A stretch of 64,000 nt of DNA. Origin: Piscibacillus salipiscarius JCM 13188. GTDB taxonomy: Bacteria > Bacillota > Bacilli > Bacillales > Alkalibacillaceae. The stretch is taken from contig NZ_BBCD01000002.1 of NCBI RefSeq assembly GCF_001311865.1, positions 124,001 to 188,000 on the forward strand, given 5' to 3'. Each line of letters starts with the position of its first letter. Within the stretch, counting starts at the first letter, position 1. The translations under genes were made by a program, and so were the position numbers. Shown here in pieces: positions 9,112 to 17,634 of the stretch. Below the pieces are notes generated by a model. It had not been told where the DNA came from and made no database searches. It saw only the letters and a program-made list of their open reading frames with translations.

Positions 9112-10114
9112 CTACAAACCCTCCCTTTCAATGAGTTGATTCTAGTTATGTCCAATCTCTCAAATAAATAAACATGCGATTGATATTTTTTAAGATTAAT
9201 AGTTTGTAAGCACAAAAAGAACCGCACTATGAGTTCCATAGTACGGTTTAAACTCTCAATATTAATTAAGTAATCAATCAACCCATTCTTCACAGCATCT
9301 GCAATATTTTGCTGGTATTGATTAGTTTGAATGATGGATAAATCAGTAGGATTAGAAATAAAACCTAATTCAATTAAAGCTGAAGGAGCTTCAGTATGAG
9401 TTAATACTTTGTAGAACGCAGGTTTGATCCCGCGATTTTTAGTGATGTATAATCGTCTAATGAATGATGTAATGATGATGCAAGGTTTGAGTCATTAAAA
9501 TAGAATACGGTCGTTCCGCTTGCTGATGAATTTCTGTAGGAATCATAATGAAGGCTGATAAAAGCGTGCGTCAGATATAAATTACTTAATTCAGCTCGTC
9601 TTCCCAGGGATAAAAAAGTATCATCTTGACGGGTTAGAATGACAGTGGCACCAGCTTCCCTGAGTTCTTCTGCAACTTTTAAACCAGTTTGTAATAACAA
9701 GTCTTTTTCAAAAACTCCGCCAGCACCAATGGCACCGACATCCTTACCACCATGACCAAAATCGAGCACAATATTGTAACCATCTAATGTTGCTGAAGTG
9801 GAGTTGATTGGATTACTTGATTGATGATGATTAACTTCTGTCTCACTCGCATGACTGTCTAGCTTTACGAGATAATGTTTAGCAACCCAAACTTCCTGAC
9901 CATCTAAATAAGTCTTGACCCAACCATAAAACTCTTCAAACACCCTAACTTGATCACCTTCGTCTAATTGGGCCAACACATCTGCTTGGTAAGACGGTCC
10001 TTCTCGTACATTCAAGTTATCCGTTGTTACTTGATAGATTTGCTCTTCAGCCTGGATGGTTAAAGGAATAAATATTATGGCTAATAATACGGCTAAATAT
10101 ATAACCTTTTTCAT
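9108..10114 (-). CDS. Secreted N-acetylmuramoyl-L-alanine amidase with one SH3b domain (copy B), frameshifted
   Basis: Paralogue of copy A: signal peptide (ending IQA, residue about 22), one SH3b domain (LNVREGPSYQADVLAQLDEGD to GQEVWVAKHYL), a short linker, then Amidase_3 (LDFGHGGKDVGAIG, ISLHYDSY, ALIELGFISNP). It lacks the second SH3 domain of copy A. The frame breaks at the T-run near 9436-9440 and is restored by one base. After KNGLIDYLI the frame stays open to 9108, through the hairpin at 9220-9248. This 3' extension is probably artefactual, with the true stop nearer 9260. GGAGG lies 7 nt before the ATG at 10114. Confidence 0.82.
9212..9248 (-). terminator. Rho-independent terminator between the two amidase genes
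   Basis: The 12-bp stem AACCGTACTATG/CATAGTGCGGTT has a 5-nt loop and is followed on the minus strand by CTTTTTGTG. It ends copy B transcription before copy A, so the two are separately controlled. Confidence 0.75.
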
Positions 10115-10240
10115 TTATCCACCTCCATTTAATAGTTTTACAATATATTACCGTAAGCTCACTCTAGTAAACTAAAATGGAGTAATTTCATACAAAAAGA
10201 CTATGTAATAAGTAAATCTAATTATAAAGTTCTATTAATA

Positions 10241-10285
10241 GTAAAAATCCGTACTTAGATGAGTCATCTAGTACGGATCTTTTTA
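10241..10285. terminator. Bidirectional-type hairpin after the FAH-family gene
   Basis: ATCCGTACTtAGATG pairs with CATCTAGTACGGAT. T-runs flank it in both directions (GGATCTTTTTA on plus, GGATTTTTAC on minus). It lies between the minus-strand FAH gene and the amidase B promoter. Confidence 0.7.
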
Positions 10286-10308
10286 TTGACTAAATAGATA
10301 ATATTCTA

Positions 10309-11151
10309 CTAACTTACTATAGTATTAGTTAGTGTACCAATTCCTTTAACCTCAATGGAAACAGAGTCTCCTGCCTTCAGAAACTTAGGCGGATTAAAAC
10401 CTTTACCAACTCCACTTGGGGTCCCCGTTGCGATGATATCTCCTGGTTCCAGAGTCATCCCTTGCGAGAGTATTTCAATAAGTTTTGCTACTGAAAAAAT
10501 CATATCTTTCGTGTTGCCATTCTGTCTAACTTCGTCATTGATCTTCGTCACGATTGACAGTTCTTGTACATCCTCAATCTCATCAGCAGTTACAATATAT
10601 GGACCCATAGGCGCAAAGGTATCCAAGGACTTCCCTTTAAAGAATTGCTGGTGCTTCTTCTGAAGATCACGAGCTGTTATATCATTCATGATAGTATACC
10701 CAAACACATAATCTAAGGCGTTTCCTTAGTAATATTTATTCCTTTTTGCCAATAATGACGGCTAGTTCACCTTCATAATCTAACTGTTCTGTTACATGGG
10801 AATGAGCCTTTACAGGTTGTCCATCTCCAATCACACTAGATGGCGACTTCGTAAATACAACCGGATCTTTTGGAATCGAATTAGGATCATTCGTCATTTC
10901 CATGGCATGTTCAGAATAGTTCTTCCCAATACACATGATGTTTTATTTGGTCGATATGGAGGTAAAATTTCCACCTCATCAAGCTTTACAAACTTAGTCA
11001 GATCTTGTTCCAGGTTTAAGTGATGAAAATTTTCGATGATGGAACCCATATTAGGGAAAAACTGAATCAGATGATCTGAATAATAAATTCCATCTTCTTT
11101 TAGTACGCCCCAGTAAGTCGTATCTTGATACTTAAATGTCAATAGCTTCAC
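10309..11151 (-). CDS. Fumarylacetoacetate hydrolase-family protein, frameshifted
   Basis: FAH-fold enzyme of the group containing 2-hydroxyhepta-2,4-diene-1,7-dioate isomerases and acylpyruvate hydrolases, about 282 residues after repair. The metal and catalytic regions are readable: GKNYSEHAMEM, PSSVIGDGQPV, LDYEGELAVIIGKK (the two glutamates bind metal), GYTIMNDITARDLQ, and IATGTPSGVG near the end. Three one-base homopolymer losses split the frame, near 10936, 10741 and 10722. Each repair restores family sequence. I chose the GTG at 11151 (MKLLTFKYQ), preceded by GAGAGGGG. It directly follows the aldo/keto reductase, whose stop overlaps the start of a longer alternative frame. The substrate is unknown. 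Confidence 0.85.
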
Positions 11152-11171
11152 AGGAAGCAGCCCCTCTCCCA

Positions 11172-11998
11172 TTAATCAAATTCATTTGGATTCATACCTG
11201 TACGATCATTTTGATTCATGCGATTAATTTGATCCATTTCATCTTCTGACAAATTAAAATCAAAGATATCTGCATTATCACGAATTCGGCTCGGAGTAAC
11301 TGATTTAGGGATCGTGATGACATGATTCTGCACATCCCACCTGAGAATGACTTGAGCTGGTGATTTACCGTGTCGTTCGGCAATTTGAGTAATTGTTGGA
11401 TCTTCAAATAGTCTTCCTCTTTTTAATGGAGACCAAGCTTCCATTTGAATATCCTCTTTGTCACAAAATGTCTTTACTTCTTGTTGTGTAAGGTGTGGAT
11501 GGTATTCAATTTGGTTAATGACTGGTTTGACATTAGCTTTTGTGAAAAGCTTCTGCAAATGATGAACATGAAAGTTACTCACGCCAATCGATTTAATCAC
11601 ACCTTCTTCATATAAACGCTCCATCGCTTTCCAAGTGTCTTGGAAGTGTTCTTTGACTGGCCAATGAATTAAGTATAGATCAAGATACTCCTGATTGAGT
11701 CGTTCTAGACTTCTTTCAAAAGCACGCAATGTTTCATCATAACCTTGTTCATCATTCCAAACTTTGTTGTAATAAACAGATCTTCACGAGCAACATCTGT
11801 TTCACGAATTCCCTCGCCTACACCTGTTTCATTACCATAAAATGAAGCTGTGTCGATTAATCGGTAACCATGATTCACTGCAGTTCTTACAGCTTCGACA
11901 ACTTCTTTTCCTTCTTCTGCTTTATAAACACCAAGCCCGAAACCTGGCATTTCGACTCCGTTGTTTAATTTTATCCGATCCTGTAGAGATTGAATCAT
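11172..11998 (-). CDS. Aldo/keto reductase (2,5-diketogluconate reductase-like), frameshifted
   Basis: NADPH-dependent carbonyl reductase of the AKR superfamily, about 275 residues. Visible: the N-terminal hairpin with MPGFGLGVY, the catalytic DTASFYGNE (Asp, Tyr), LDLYLIHWPVK with the histidine, IGVSNFHVHHL, NQIEYHPHL, and a C-terminal NADP motif IPKSVTPSRIRDNADIFDF. The frame breaks near 11763 (one G missing); repair gives TKVWNDEQGYDETLRAF. Two ATGs overlap; AGGAGG is 7 nt from the second (11998), which I prefer. It forms an operon with the FAH-family gene and resembles YvgN/YtbE-type general reductases. Confidence 0.86.
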
Positions 11999-12088
11999 CA
12001 TACATCCTCCTTTTGAATCTAATTATATCGAAACATGAATCAAACGTTCAATCAAATCAATGCTTAATCGACATCTTGGGGAAATTTG

Positions 12089-12110
12089 AAATATTTCCTC
12101 GGAAATATTG
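12089..12110. other. Hairpin after the chromate transporter genes
   Basis: AATATTTCC and GGAAATATT form a 9-bp stem with a 2-nt loop, about 35 nt after the chrA stop on the minus strand. No clear T-run follows, so it is only a possible terminator. Confidence 0.35.
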
Positions 12111-12141
12111 TAGAAAATTGAAAAGGCTGTTTCGACAAACA

Positions 12142-12674
12142 TTATGACAGGAACACAGCGCCATAAATTAATGACCCAGCTACAACCCAAGCTGGATGAA
12201 TTTTCAACTTTTCAAGTAGGAATAAACTGACTCCAACTAAAACTATAGTTTGAACCCAGCCTGCTGATTCGACGGATGAATCAAAGAACTGAAAGGTTAA
12301 GAAGCCCATTAAAACAGCAATAATTGGTCTGACGTAAGCCGTAATTCTTTTGACTTTTGGCGAATCTTTGTATTTTGTAAGTAGACCTAATAACAAAATC
12401 ATTGCAAGTAACGATGGGACAATCGTCGCCAGCAAAGCAACCGTTGAACCTAGAGCTCCAGCTACTTCATAGCCAATATACCCTGCCATTTTTGTTGCAA
12501 TCGGCCCCGGAAGTGCATTCGCGAGTGCTAACACTTCCCCAAATCCGTTGTTGTCATAAACTCATAATTTTTAACAACTTCATGTTCCACAAGGGGAATT
12601 GACGCAGGTCCACCACCATAGCCAACAACCCCGGGTATAAGAAAGGCAACAAATAACTCCCATAGTTCCTTCAT
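12142..12674 (-). CDS. Chromate transporter, half-size subunit 2 (ChrA family), frameshifted
   Basis: Membrane protein of about 178 residues with five or six hydrophobic segments. It is one half of the split ChrA (CHR) type found as gene pairs in Bacilli. It contains the family signature twice-seen in this pair: FLIPGVVGYGGGPASIPLVE, then ALANALPGPIATKMAGYIGY. One T is missing near 12541; repair gives TTTDFGEVLALANALPGP. The start ATG overlaps the stop of subunit 1 (ATGA), which supports translational coupling. Family members export chromate by exchange, but the physiological substrate here is unproven. Confidence 0.85.
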
Positions 12675-13229
12675 GATGACTCACCTGCCTTTTGGTTAGG
12701 CTTAAAGATCGCAAATAAAATTAGTGCCGCGATCAAGATAGCAGGGTGAACACCCATTATGTACAGAATTGTTCCAACTACAATAAGCATTATTGCATAC
12801 AACCAACCTAGGTCTTTCTTTGATTTTTTCACAAAAGACCAGGTTAAAGTGAGTAATAGCACTCCAACAACTGGCATGATCGCAGAAGTCATCCCTTGCA
12901 CAATGCTTGAATCACGGAATTTAATTAAAAATCCGATTAGGAAGATCATAATTAAAACCGTTGGCAAGACAGATGAAATTAGAGCCGATAGCATCCCGAT
13001 CACTCCGCCGACCCTATAGCCAATATACCCTGCCATTTTAGTTAAAATTGGCCCAGGAAGCGTGTTAGAAATCGCTAGTAAATCACTAAATTCTTCATCC
13101 GTCATCCATTTATATGTATCGACAACTTCTTTATAAACTAAAGGGATTGTAGAGGGTCCTCCACCATATCCCAGCATGCTAGATCGAAAAAAAACTGATA
13201 AAAATATCTTTCTGCAACGTCCAGTTCAT
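12671..13229 (-). CDS. Chromate transporter, half-size subunit 1 (ChrA family), frameshifted
   Basis: Paralogue and partner of the next gene, about 186 residues. It has FFRSSMLGYGGGPSTIPLVYKE near residue 15 and ISNTLPGPILTKMAGYIGYRVGG near residue 55, followed by several membrane helices. The N-terminal 17 residues become contiguous if the eight-T run (minus strand, near 13190) is read as seven. GAGGTG lies 6 nt before the ATG at 13229. Together the two halves would form an antiparallel dimer. Confidence 0.85.
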
Positions 13230-13295
13230 GTCGTTCACCTCATCTTTACGTATTATATCACGGTGATGAACGCGATGAAAATTTAGGGTAATGTC

Positions 13296-13462
13296 TCTCT
13301 ATCGATGCGCTTGTGCCCTCTAACTACATTTGCCGTTTCCCTATCGACATTCGCAGCTTCCCTATTTACATTTTGACGCTCCCCTATTGACACTCTGACG
13401 CTCCCTATTGACATTCAACTCTCCCTAATGACGTTCATGCATTTTCTATTAACATTTATGTG
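13296..13462. repeat. 21-nt phased intergenic array, family A (TCCCTATT-type), locus 1
   Basis: Eight head-to-tail units of 20-22 nt (mode 21). Each begins with a core close to TCCCTATTGACATT, followed by about 7 variable bases. In one plus-strand frame the units read as heptapeptides of the FPIDIRS type, but there is no start codon and the frame is broken. It is immediately followed by a family B array. The region lies between chrA and the hydroxyacid dehydrogenase terminator, and I see no gene in it. Confidence 0.8.
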
Positions 13463-13496
13463 TGATTTCAGCATCATAGAGACAAAACTTTAGCTC

Positions 13497-13664
13497 ATGC
13501 GAACAATTTAGCCGTATATACGAACACTTTCCCTTGGAATGCGAACAATTAACCTGTATATACGGACAATACCTCTGTATATGTGAACAAAATAGACAGA
13601 AATATGAACAAATCTCTCAATCATGCGAACAGTTCTAGCTATTATGCAGACAGTCTCCGACTCA
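13497..13664. repeat. 21-nt phased intergenic array, family B (ATGCGAACA-type), locus 1
   Basis: Eight consecutive units of exactly 21 nt. The core is ATRYGRACA, followed by 12 variable bases, often ending in GTAT. The minus strand reads VRIYRxI-type heptads over most units. It lies just beyond the terminator at 13672. Confidence 0.85.
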
Positions 13665-13671
13665 GTCCATT

Positions 13672-13701
13672 AAAAAAGCTATCCAACAAAGGATAGCTTT
13701 T
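13672..13701 (-). terminator. Terminator of the lacI-rpiA-kdgK-dehydrogenase operon
   Basis: Perfect stem AAAAGCTATCC/GGATAGCTTTT with loop AACAAA, 7 nt after the dehydrogenase stop on the minus strand, followed by further T. Confidence 0.8.
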
Positions 13702-13707
13702 CATATA

Positions 13708-14699
13708 TTATTTTTCTTTCAAATCGACGTGGTCCTTAACGTCTTGATTAACTAAGTAAGTCGGGAAATAGCCTGATAGCACATCGGCTACATTTTGTGC
13801 TGCTTTACGCTTTAACTCCGCTTCTGATTCAACTGAATAAAAAGCAGAGTGCGGGTTTAAAATGACTTGGTCCATGTTAAGGAATGGATGGCCTCAGGAA
13901 TTGGTTCGGTCTCAAGCACGTCTAACCCAGCACCTGCGATTTCTCCATTTTCTAGTGCTTCAACTAGCGCATCCTCATCGATGACTGGCCCGCGTGCTGT
14001 GTTAATGATAAACGCATGCTCTTTCATCTTTTTAAATGCATCGTGACTGACAAGTTTCTCGGTATGCTCATTTAATGGAAGGTGAACAGATACATAATCA
14101 GACTGCTCATACAGCGTATCAAGCTCAGCTAGTTGAACATTCATAGATTCCGCTACTTCTTCCGGCACAAATGGGTCATAAGCAATCACGTTAATGCCAA
14201 ATGCCTGCGCCTTCTCGGTTAATCGCTGAGGAATGTTGCCAAAACCAATTAAACCAAGCGTACTGCCACGCATGCGGTAAATTGGAATGGCCACTTTATA
14301 GTCCCAGTTTCCATTTTTCACTTCATTGTTCATCAGCGTCACTTTACGCACACTAGATAACAATAAAGCCATTGCGTGATCCGAAACCTCATCTAAGCAG
14401 TAGTCGGTTACGTTTGAAACTACCACCCCACGTTCAGTTGCGGCATCAAGATCAACCGTATTGAACCCGATTCCGTAACGAGCGACTATTTTTAAGTTAG
14501 GAAGGTTTTCAATAACCTTACGAGAGATGGGTGCATACTGATTCAGAATGGCATCTGCATCATGACACCTTTCAATCACTTCATCCTCCGTTTGGCATTG
14601 TTCAAGTGTTAGCTCAATTCCCATTTGTTCAAGCACTTCTTTTTCTGGGGCAAATGTATGGTAATTGTAATCTGTCACGACAACTTTAAATTGACTCAT
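13708..14699 (-). CDS. D-isomer-specific 2-hydroxyacid dehydrogenase (CtBP-like), frameshifted
   Basis: NAD-dependent dehydrogenase, about 330 residues after repair. Visible: the N-terminal substrate domain, a conserved arginine in IVARYGIGFNTVDLDAA (residue about 77), the nucleotide motif TLGLIGFGNIPQRL (residue about 147), SVHLPLNEHTEKL, the catalytic pair region IINTARGPVIDEDALVEALENG, and the histidine in ILNPHSAFYS. The frame breaks near 13895 (one C missing). Repair gives PIPEAHPFLNMDQV and carries the protein to the TAA at 13708. It is the last gene of the kdgK operon; the substrate could be a keto- or hydroxy-sugar acid. Confidence 0.85.
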
Positions 14700-14717
14700 A
14701 AGTCATACTCCTTTGTA

Positions 14718-15682
14718 TTAACGTTTGACATCTCGGTTTTCATCATCTGGCTTCATGAAGCGTTCAACAGCGCTAAGTGTCGGCAGCCCTTCAATATCGC
14801 CTTTCATTCCGACAACCATTGCACCAATCGCATTCGCACGTCTCACTACAGTTTGAAGTGGTTCATCCTTTAACAAACCACTAATCACGCCTGCGGCAAA
14901 CCCATCTCCTGCTCCAACTGGGTCTACCACCTGCTTAACAGGAAACCCTTCCACATAAGCTTGCTCATCTTTTGAATGAATATAAGCACCATTACTTCCT
15001 AGTTTCATGATGACCGTTTTGTCACCATGATGGCTCAGGCTTTCTGCAACTTCCTGAGCAGACTCTAGCCCTGTCATAAACTGACCTTCATCAAGTCCTG
15101 GTAAAATAACATCGGCTTGATCTGCGATTTCATTTAATACTTGTTTCGCCTTCTCTTTAGACCAAAGTTTCAAGCGTAAATTAGGATCAAACACGATTTT
15201 CAACCCATGTTCTTTTGCAATTTCAATTGCTTTCATCACTGTTTGATACCCTGTTTCACTAAGTGCTGGTGTAATCCCAGTCACATGTAACACCTTAGCC
15301 TGAGAGATGTATTCAAGATTCAGTTGTTCTGGTTTCATCAAACTCGCAGCTGAGTTTTGACGGTAGTAATAAACATTTAAATCCTCAGGAGAAAGCTGTT
15401 CTTTAAAGAGCAACCCAGTCGGCGCTTCGTTTGTGAATTGGCACGACGACACGTCCACGCCTTCACCGCGAATCGTTTTTAACACATATCTTCCGAAAGG
15501 ATCATCGCCTAATTGACTAAACCACCCTACCTGATGACCCAGTCGTGCAAGGCCAATTGCGACGTTGGATTCTGCTCCGCCAATCTTTTTGGAAAATGAC
15601 TAACATAATCTAATGGAGCCATTTGATCAGGCTGAAACAGCACCATCGTCTCGCCTAATGTAAATACATCAATCTGACTCAT
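14718..15682 (-). CDS. kdgK: 2-keto-3-deoxygluconate kinase (PfkB family), frameshifted
   Basis: Phosphorylates KDG to KDPG, feeding the aldolases at 0.4 and 45.7 kb. About 321 residues after repair. Visible: an N-terminal FTLGETMV, the substrate motif KIGGAESNVAIGLARLG, YYYRQNSAAS typical of KdgK, FDPNLRLKLW, and the PfkB signature DPVGAGDGFAAGVISG with the catalytic aspartate near residue 255. One A is missing near 15591; repair joins the first 31 residues to the rest. AAAGGTGG lies 7 nt before the ATG at 15682. It lies in an operon with rpiA and a LacI regulator, far from the glucuronate genes. Confidence 0.9.
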
Positions 15683-15695
15683 GTTAAATCCACCT

Positions 15696-16391
15696 TTATT
15701 TATATTCGTATACGCTATCTTTTAATACTTCAACGCCATCATCACGTCCAATTAAAACGTCATCGACGATGTCAAAAAACAATCCCGTTTCTACTACGCC
15801 TAATAACTGCTTTAACTGTTCGTGGAGTTTTTTCGGTTCATGAATGGCTTCGAACTGACAATCTAAAATATAGTTATCATTGTTCGTAATAAATACCTGA
15901 CCATCTTCTTCTCTTAAAACTGTCGAGCAGCCTAATGCTTCGATGTTCTTTTTCGTCAGCTGCCATCCAAACTGGACAACTTCAATAGGTAACGGAAAGG
16001 CACCAAGACGGTCGACTTGTTTTCGGTCATCCGCGACGACAATAAAGCGATCAGCTGCCATGTCAACGATTTTTTCACGAAGCAGCGAACCTCCGCCGCC
16101 TTTTATTAAATTAAAAGCTGGGTCAATTTCATCTGCCCCATCTATGGCTATGTCTAACTGATCAACCTCTGAAAAGTCAGTGAGTGGAATACCAAATTCA
16201 TTTGCCCACTTTTCGGTTTTAACCGATGACGGAACCCCGCGGATATGTAGGCCTTTCTTCACGCGATCTCCAAGTGCCTGAAGCATGTAATACATCGTAG
16301 TTCCAGAACCGAGACCCACTAACATCCCATCTTGAATGTATTCTGCCGCTTTTTCACCTACAGCTTGTTTTTTACGATCAACATGTTCCAT
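15696..16391 (-). CDS. rpiA: Ribose-5-phosphate isomerase A
   Basis: Interconverts ribose 5-phosphate and ribulose 5-phosphate. At 231 residues it is family length. Motifs: GLGSGTTMYYML (residue about 26), IAIDGADEIDPAFNLIKGGGGSLLREKIV (residues about 83-112, with the catalytic glutamate and lysine), and LPIEVVQFGW. I chose the ATG at 16391 because GGAGGG lies 6 nt upstream. That ribosome site is embedded in the last codons of the LacI gene, and the two genes nearly touch. Finding it in a KDG-kinase operon is unusual and suggests a pentose or sugar-acid link. Confidence 0.93.
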   Translation of the reverse strand: MEHVDRKKQAVGEKAAEYIQDGMLVGLGSGTTMYYMLQALGDRVKKGLHIRGVPSSVKTEKWANEFGIPLTDFSEVDQLDIAIDGADEIDPAFNLIKGGGGSLLREKIVDMAADRFIVVADDRKQVDRLGAFPLPIEVVQFGWQLTKKNIEALGCSTVLREEDGQVFITNNDNYILDCQFEAIHEPKKLHEQLKQLLGVVETGLFFDIVDDVLIGRDDGVEVLKDSVYEYK

Positions 16392-16392
16392 A

Positions 16393-17395
16393 TTAAACCC
16401 TCCATGCTTGAGTGGTTTCTCGTTCAACTAAATGAACGGGTACAACGATTCGCCCGTTCGAGTCCAAATGGTTCTCTTGCATTGACTGAATTAATCGTTC
16501 AGCAGCTTTCTCACCTAACTGATCTGTCGATTGGTGGATGGTAGTTAGTGCAGGATAACTGTACTGGCTAAATGTGACATTATCAAACCCAATAATTTGA
16601 ACGTTATCCGGCACTTGAAGACCATGTTGCTGAAGAGCTTTTAACGCTCCTATTGCCAAAATATCTGAGCTCGCAAAAATCCCATCAAATGACTTACCGT
16701 TCTTTAATAAGTCAGCTATTTCTTTTGTGCGGCGTCGACATTAAATGGAATTCTGCTGATGTGTAACGGTCTTAGATGTTGCTCCTTCAATCCTGCCTTG
16801 AATCCTTGTTCACGTTGGTTAATTGGTAAAATATCACGCTCATCTCGCAGCATAATGATTCGTTCAGTTCCGCGTTCAAGCAAAGCCTTCGCAGCTAAAT
16901 ATCCACCATACTCGTGATCCGACTCAATGACTGGCATCGTCTCATCCATTTTTTCTAACTGATTGACGCATATAACTGGAATATTTAACTCTTTAACTCG
17001 ATTAACCTGATTGCGATATCCTGAAACATAAATTAAACCATCCACACCACGCGACTCTAAATCACGCAACATGAGTTCTTCCTTATTAGCATCTTCACTC
17101 ATGTTGTAAATATTAATAGAATACCCTTTTTCATAAGAACACGCTCAATCGCAACTGCAATTTTCGCAAAATATTCATTCGTTAAATCAGGTAGTACGAC
17201 ACCAACACTATTCGTCTTCTTCGTTCTTAACCCTTTGGCCATCGCATTCGCTTGGTAGTTATACTGTTTCAGCACATCAAGAACTCGTCTCTTTGTCTCC
17301 TCAGAGTAGCCTCCAGAGTTATTTAAAACCCGAGAAACTGTCGCCGTCGACACTCCAAGAATATCTGCGATCTCTTTAATCGTCACCTTCGCCAT
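16393..17395 (-). CDS. LacI-family transcriptional regulator (KdgR-like), frameshifted
   Basis: About 334 residues after repair. Residues 1-50 hold the LacI helix-turn-helix (VTIKEIADILGVSTATVSRVLNN). The rest is a periplasmic-binding-protein fold (SVGVVLPDLTNEYFAKIA, GVDGLIYVSGYR, PVIESDHEYGGYLAAK, FDGIFASSDILAIGALKAL, IIGFDNVTFSQYSYPALTTI). Two breaks, near 17128 and 16728, are each fixed by one base (giving GYSINIYNMSEDANK and QKKIADLL). The ATG at 17395 follows AGGTGA. It heads its own operon, just downstream of two palindromes of LacI-operator shape, so autoregulation is likely. The inducer is probably KDG or KDPG. Confidence 0.88.
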
Positions 17396-17418
17396 AACCG
17401 TCACCTAACTATTCACAA

Positions 17419-17440
17419 ATTACGTAATCGATTACGTAAT
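17419..17440. promoter_or_regulatory. LacI-type operator 1
   Basis: Perfect palindrome TTACGTAATCGATTACGTAA with one further paired base on each side and a central CG, as expected for LacI-family sites. It lies 24 nt upstream of the regulator start codon. Confidence 0.75.
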
Positions 17441-17467
17441 ATAGTAAAAAATACGTTTCATATCTTG

Positions 17468-17487
17468 TTGCGTAATCGTTTACGTAA
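17468..17487. promoter_or_regulatory. LacI-type operator 2
   Basis: TTGCGTAATCGTTTACGTAA matches operator 1 at 17 of 20 positions. The two centres are about 48 bp apart, a spacing that could allow looping or cooperative binding across the promoter. Confidence 0.7.
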
Positions 17488-17587
17488 CTTATCATACATT
17501 TTTTTTGATTAAAATTTCAACGTGGAATCTATTAGTCGTAATGTATATAGGCATTAGTGCCCTTTCTATGGGTGTTTGTCCTTTCGA

Positions 17588-17628
17588 TGCAAAAAAACTC
17601 TCACGCCATCACTAGACGCAAGAGTTTT
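17588..17628 (-). terminator. Terminator of the gamma-glutamyltransferase gene
   Basis: AAAACTCT pairs with AGAGTTTT. On the minus strand it is followed by a long T-run, 7 nt after the stop codon. Confidence 0.7.
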
Positions 17629-17634
17629 CCAACA

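Noticed and set aside
12142-13229. One full-length ChrA gene broken in two
   Set aside because: Each half has its own N-terminal GYGGGP motif, start codon and ribosome site, and the genes overlap as ATGA. This is the two-subunit form.
17500-17590. A further family A 21-nt array after the LacI operators
   Set aside because: Only two vague TTTCTATG/TTTCGATG phrases are visible, too degenerate to call.
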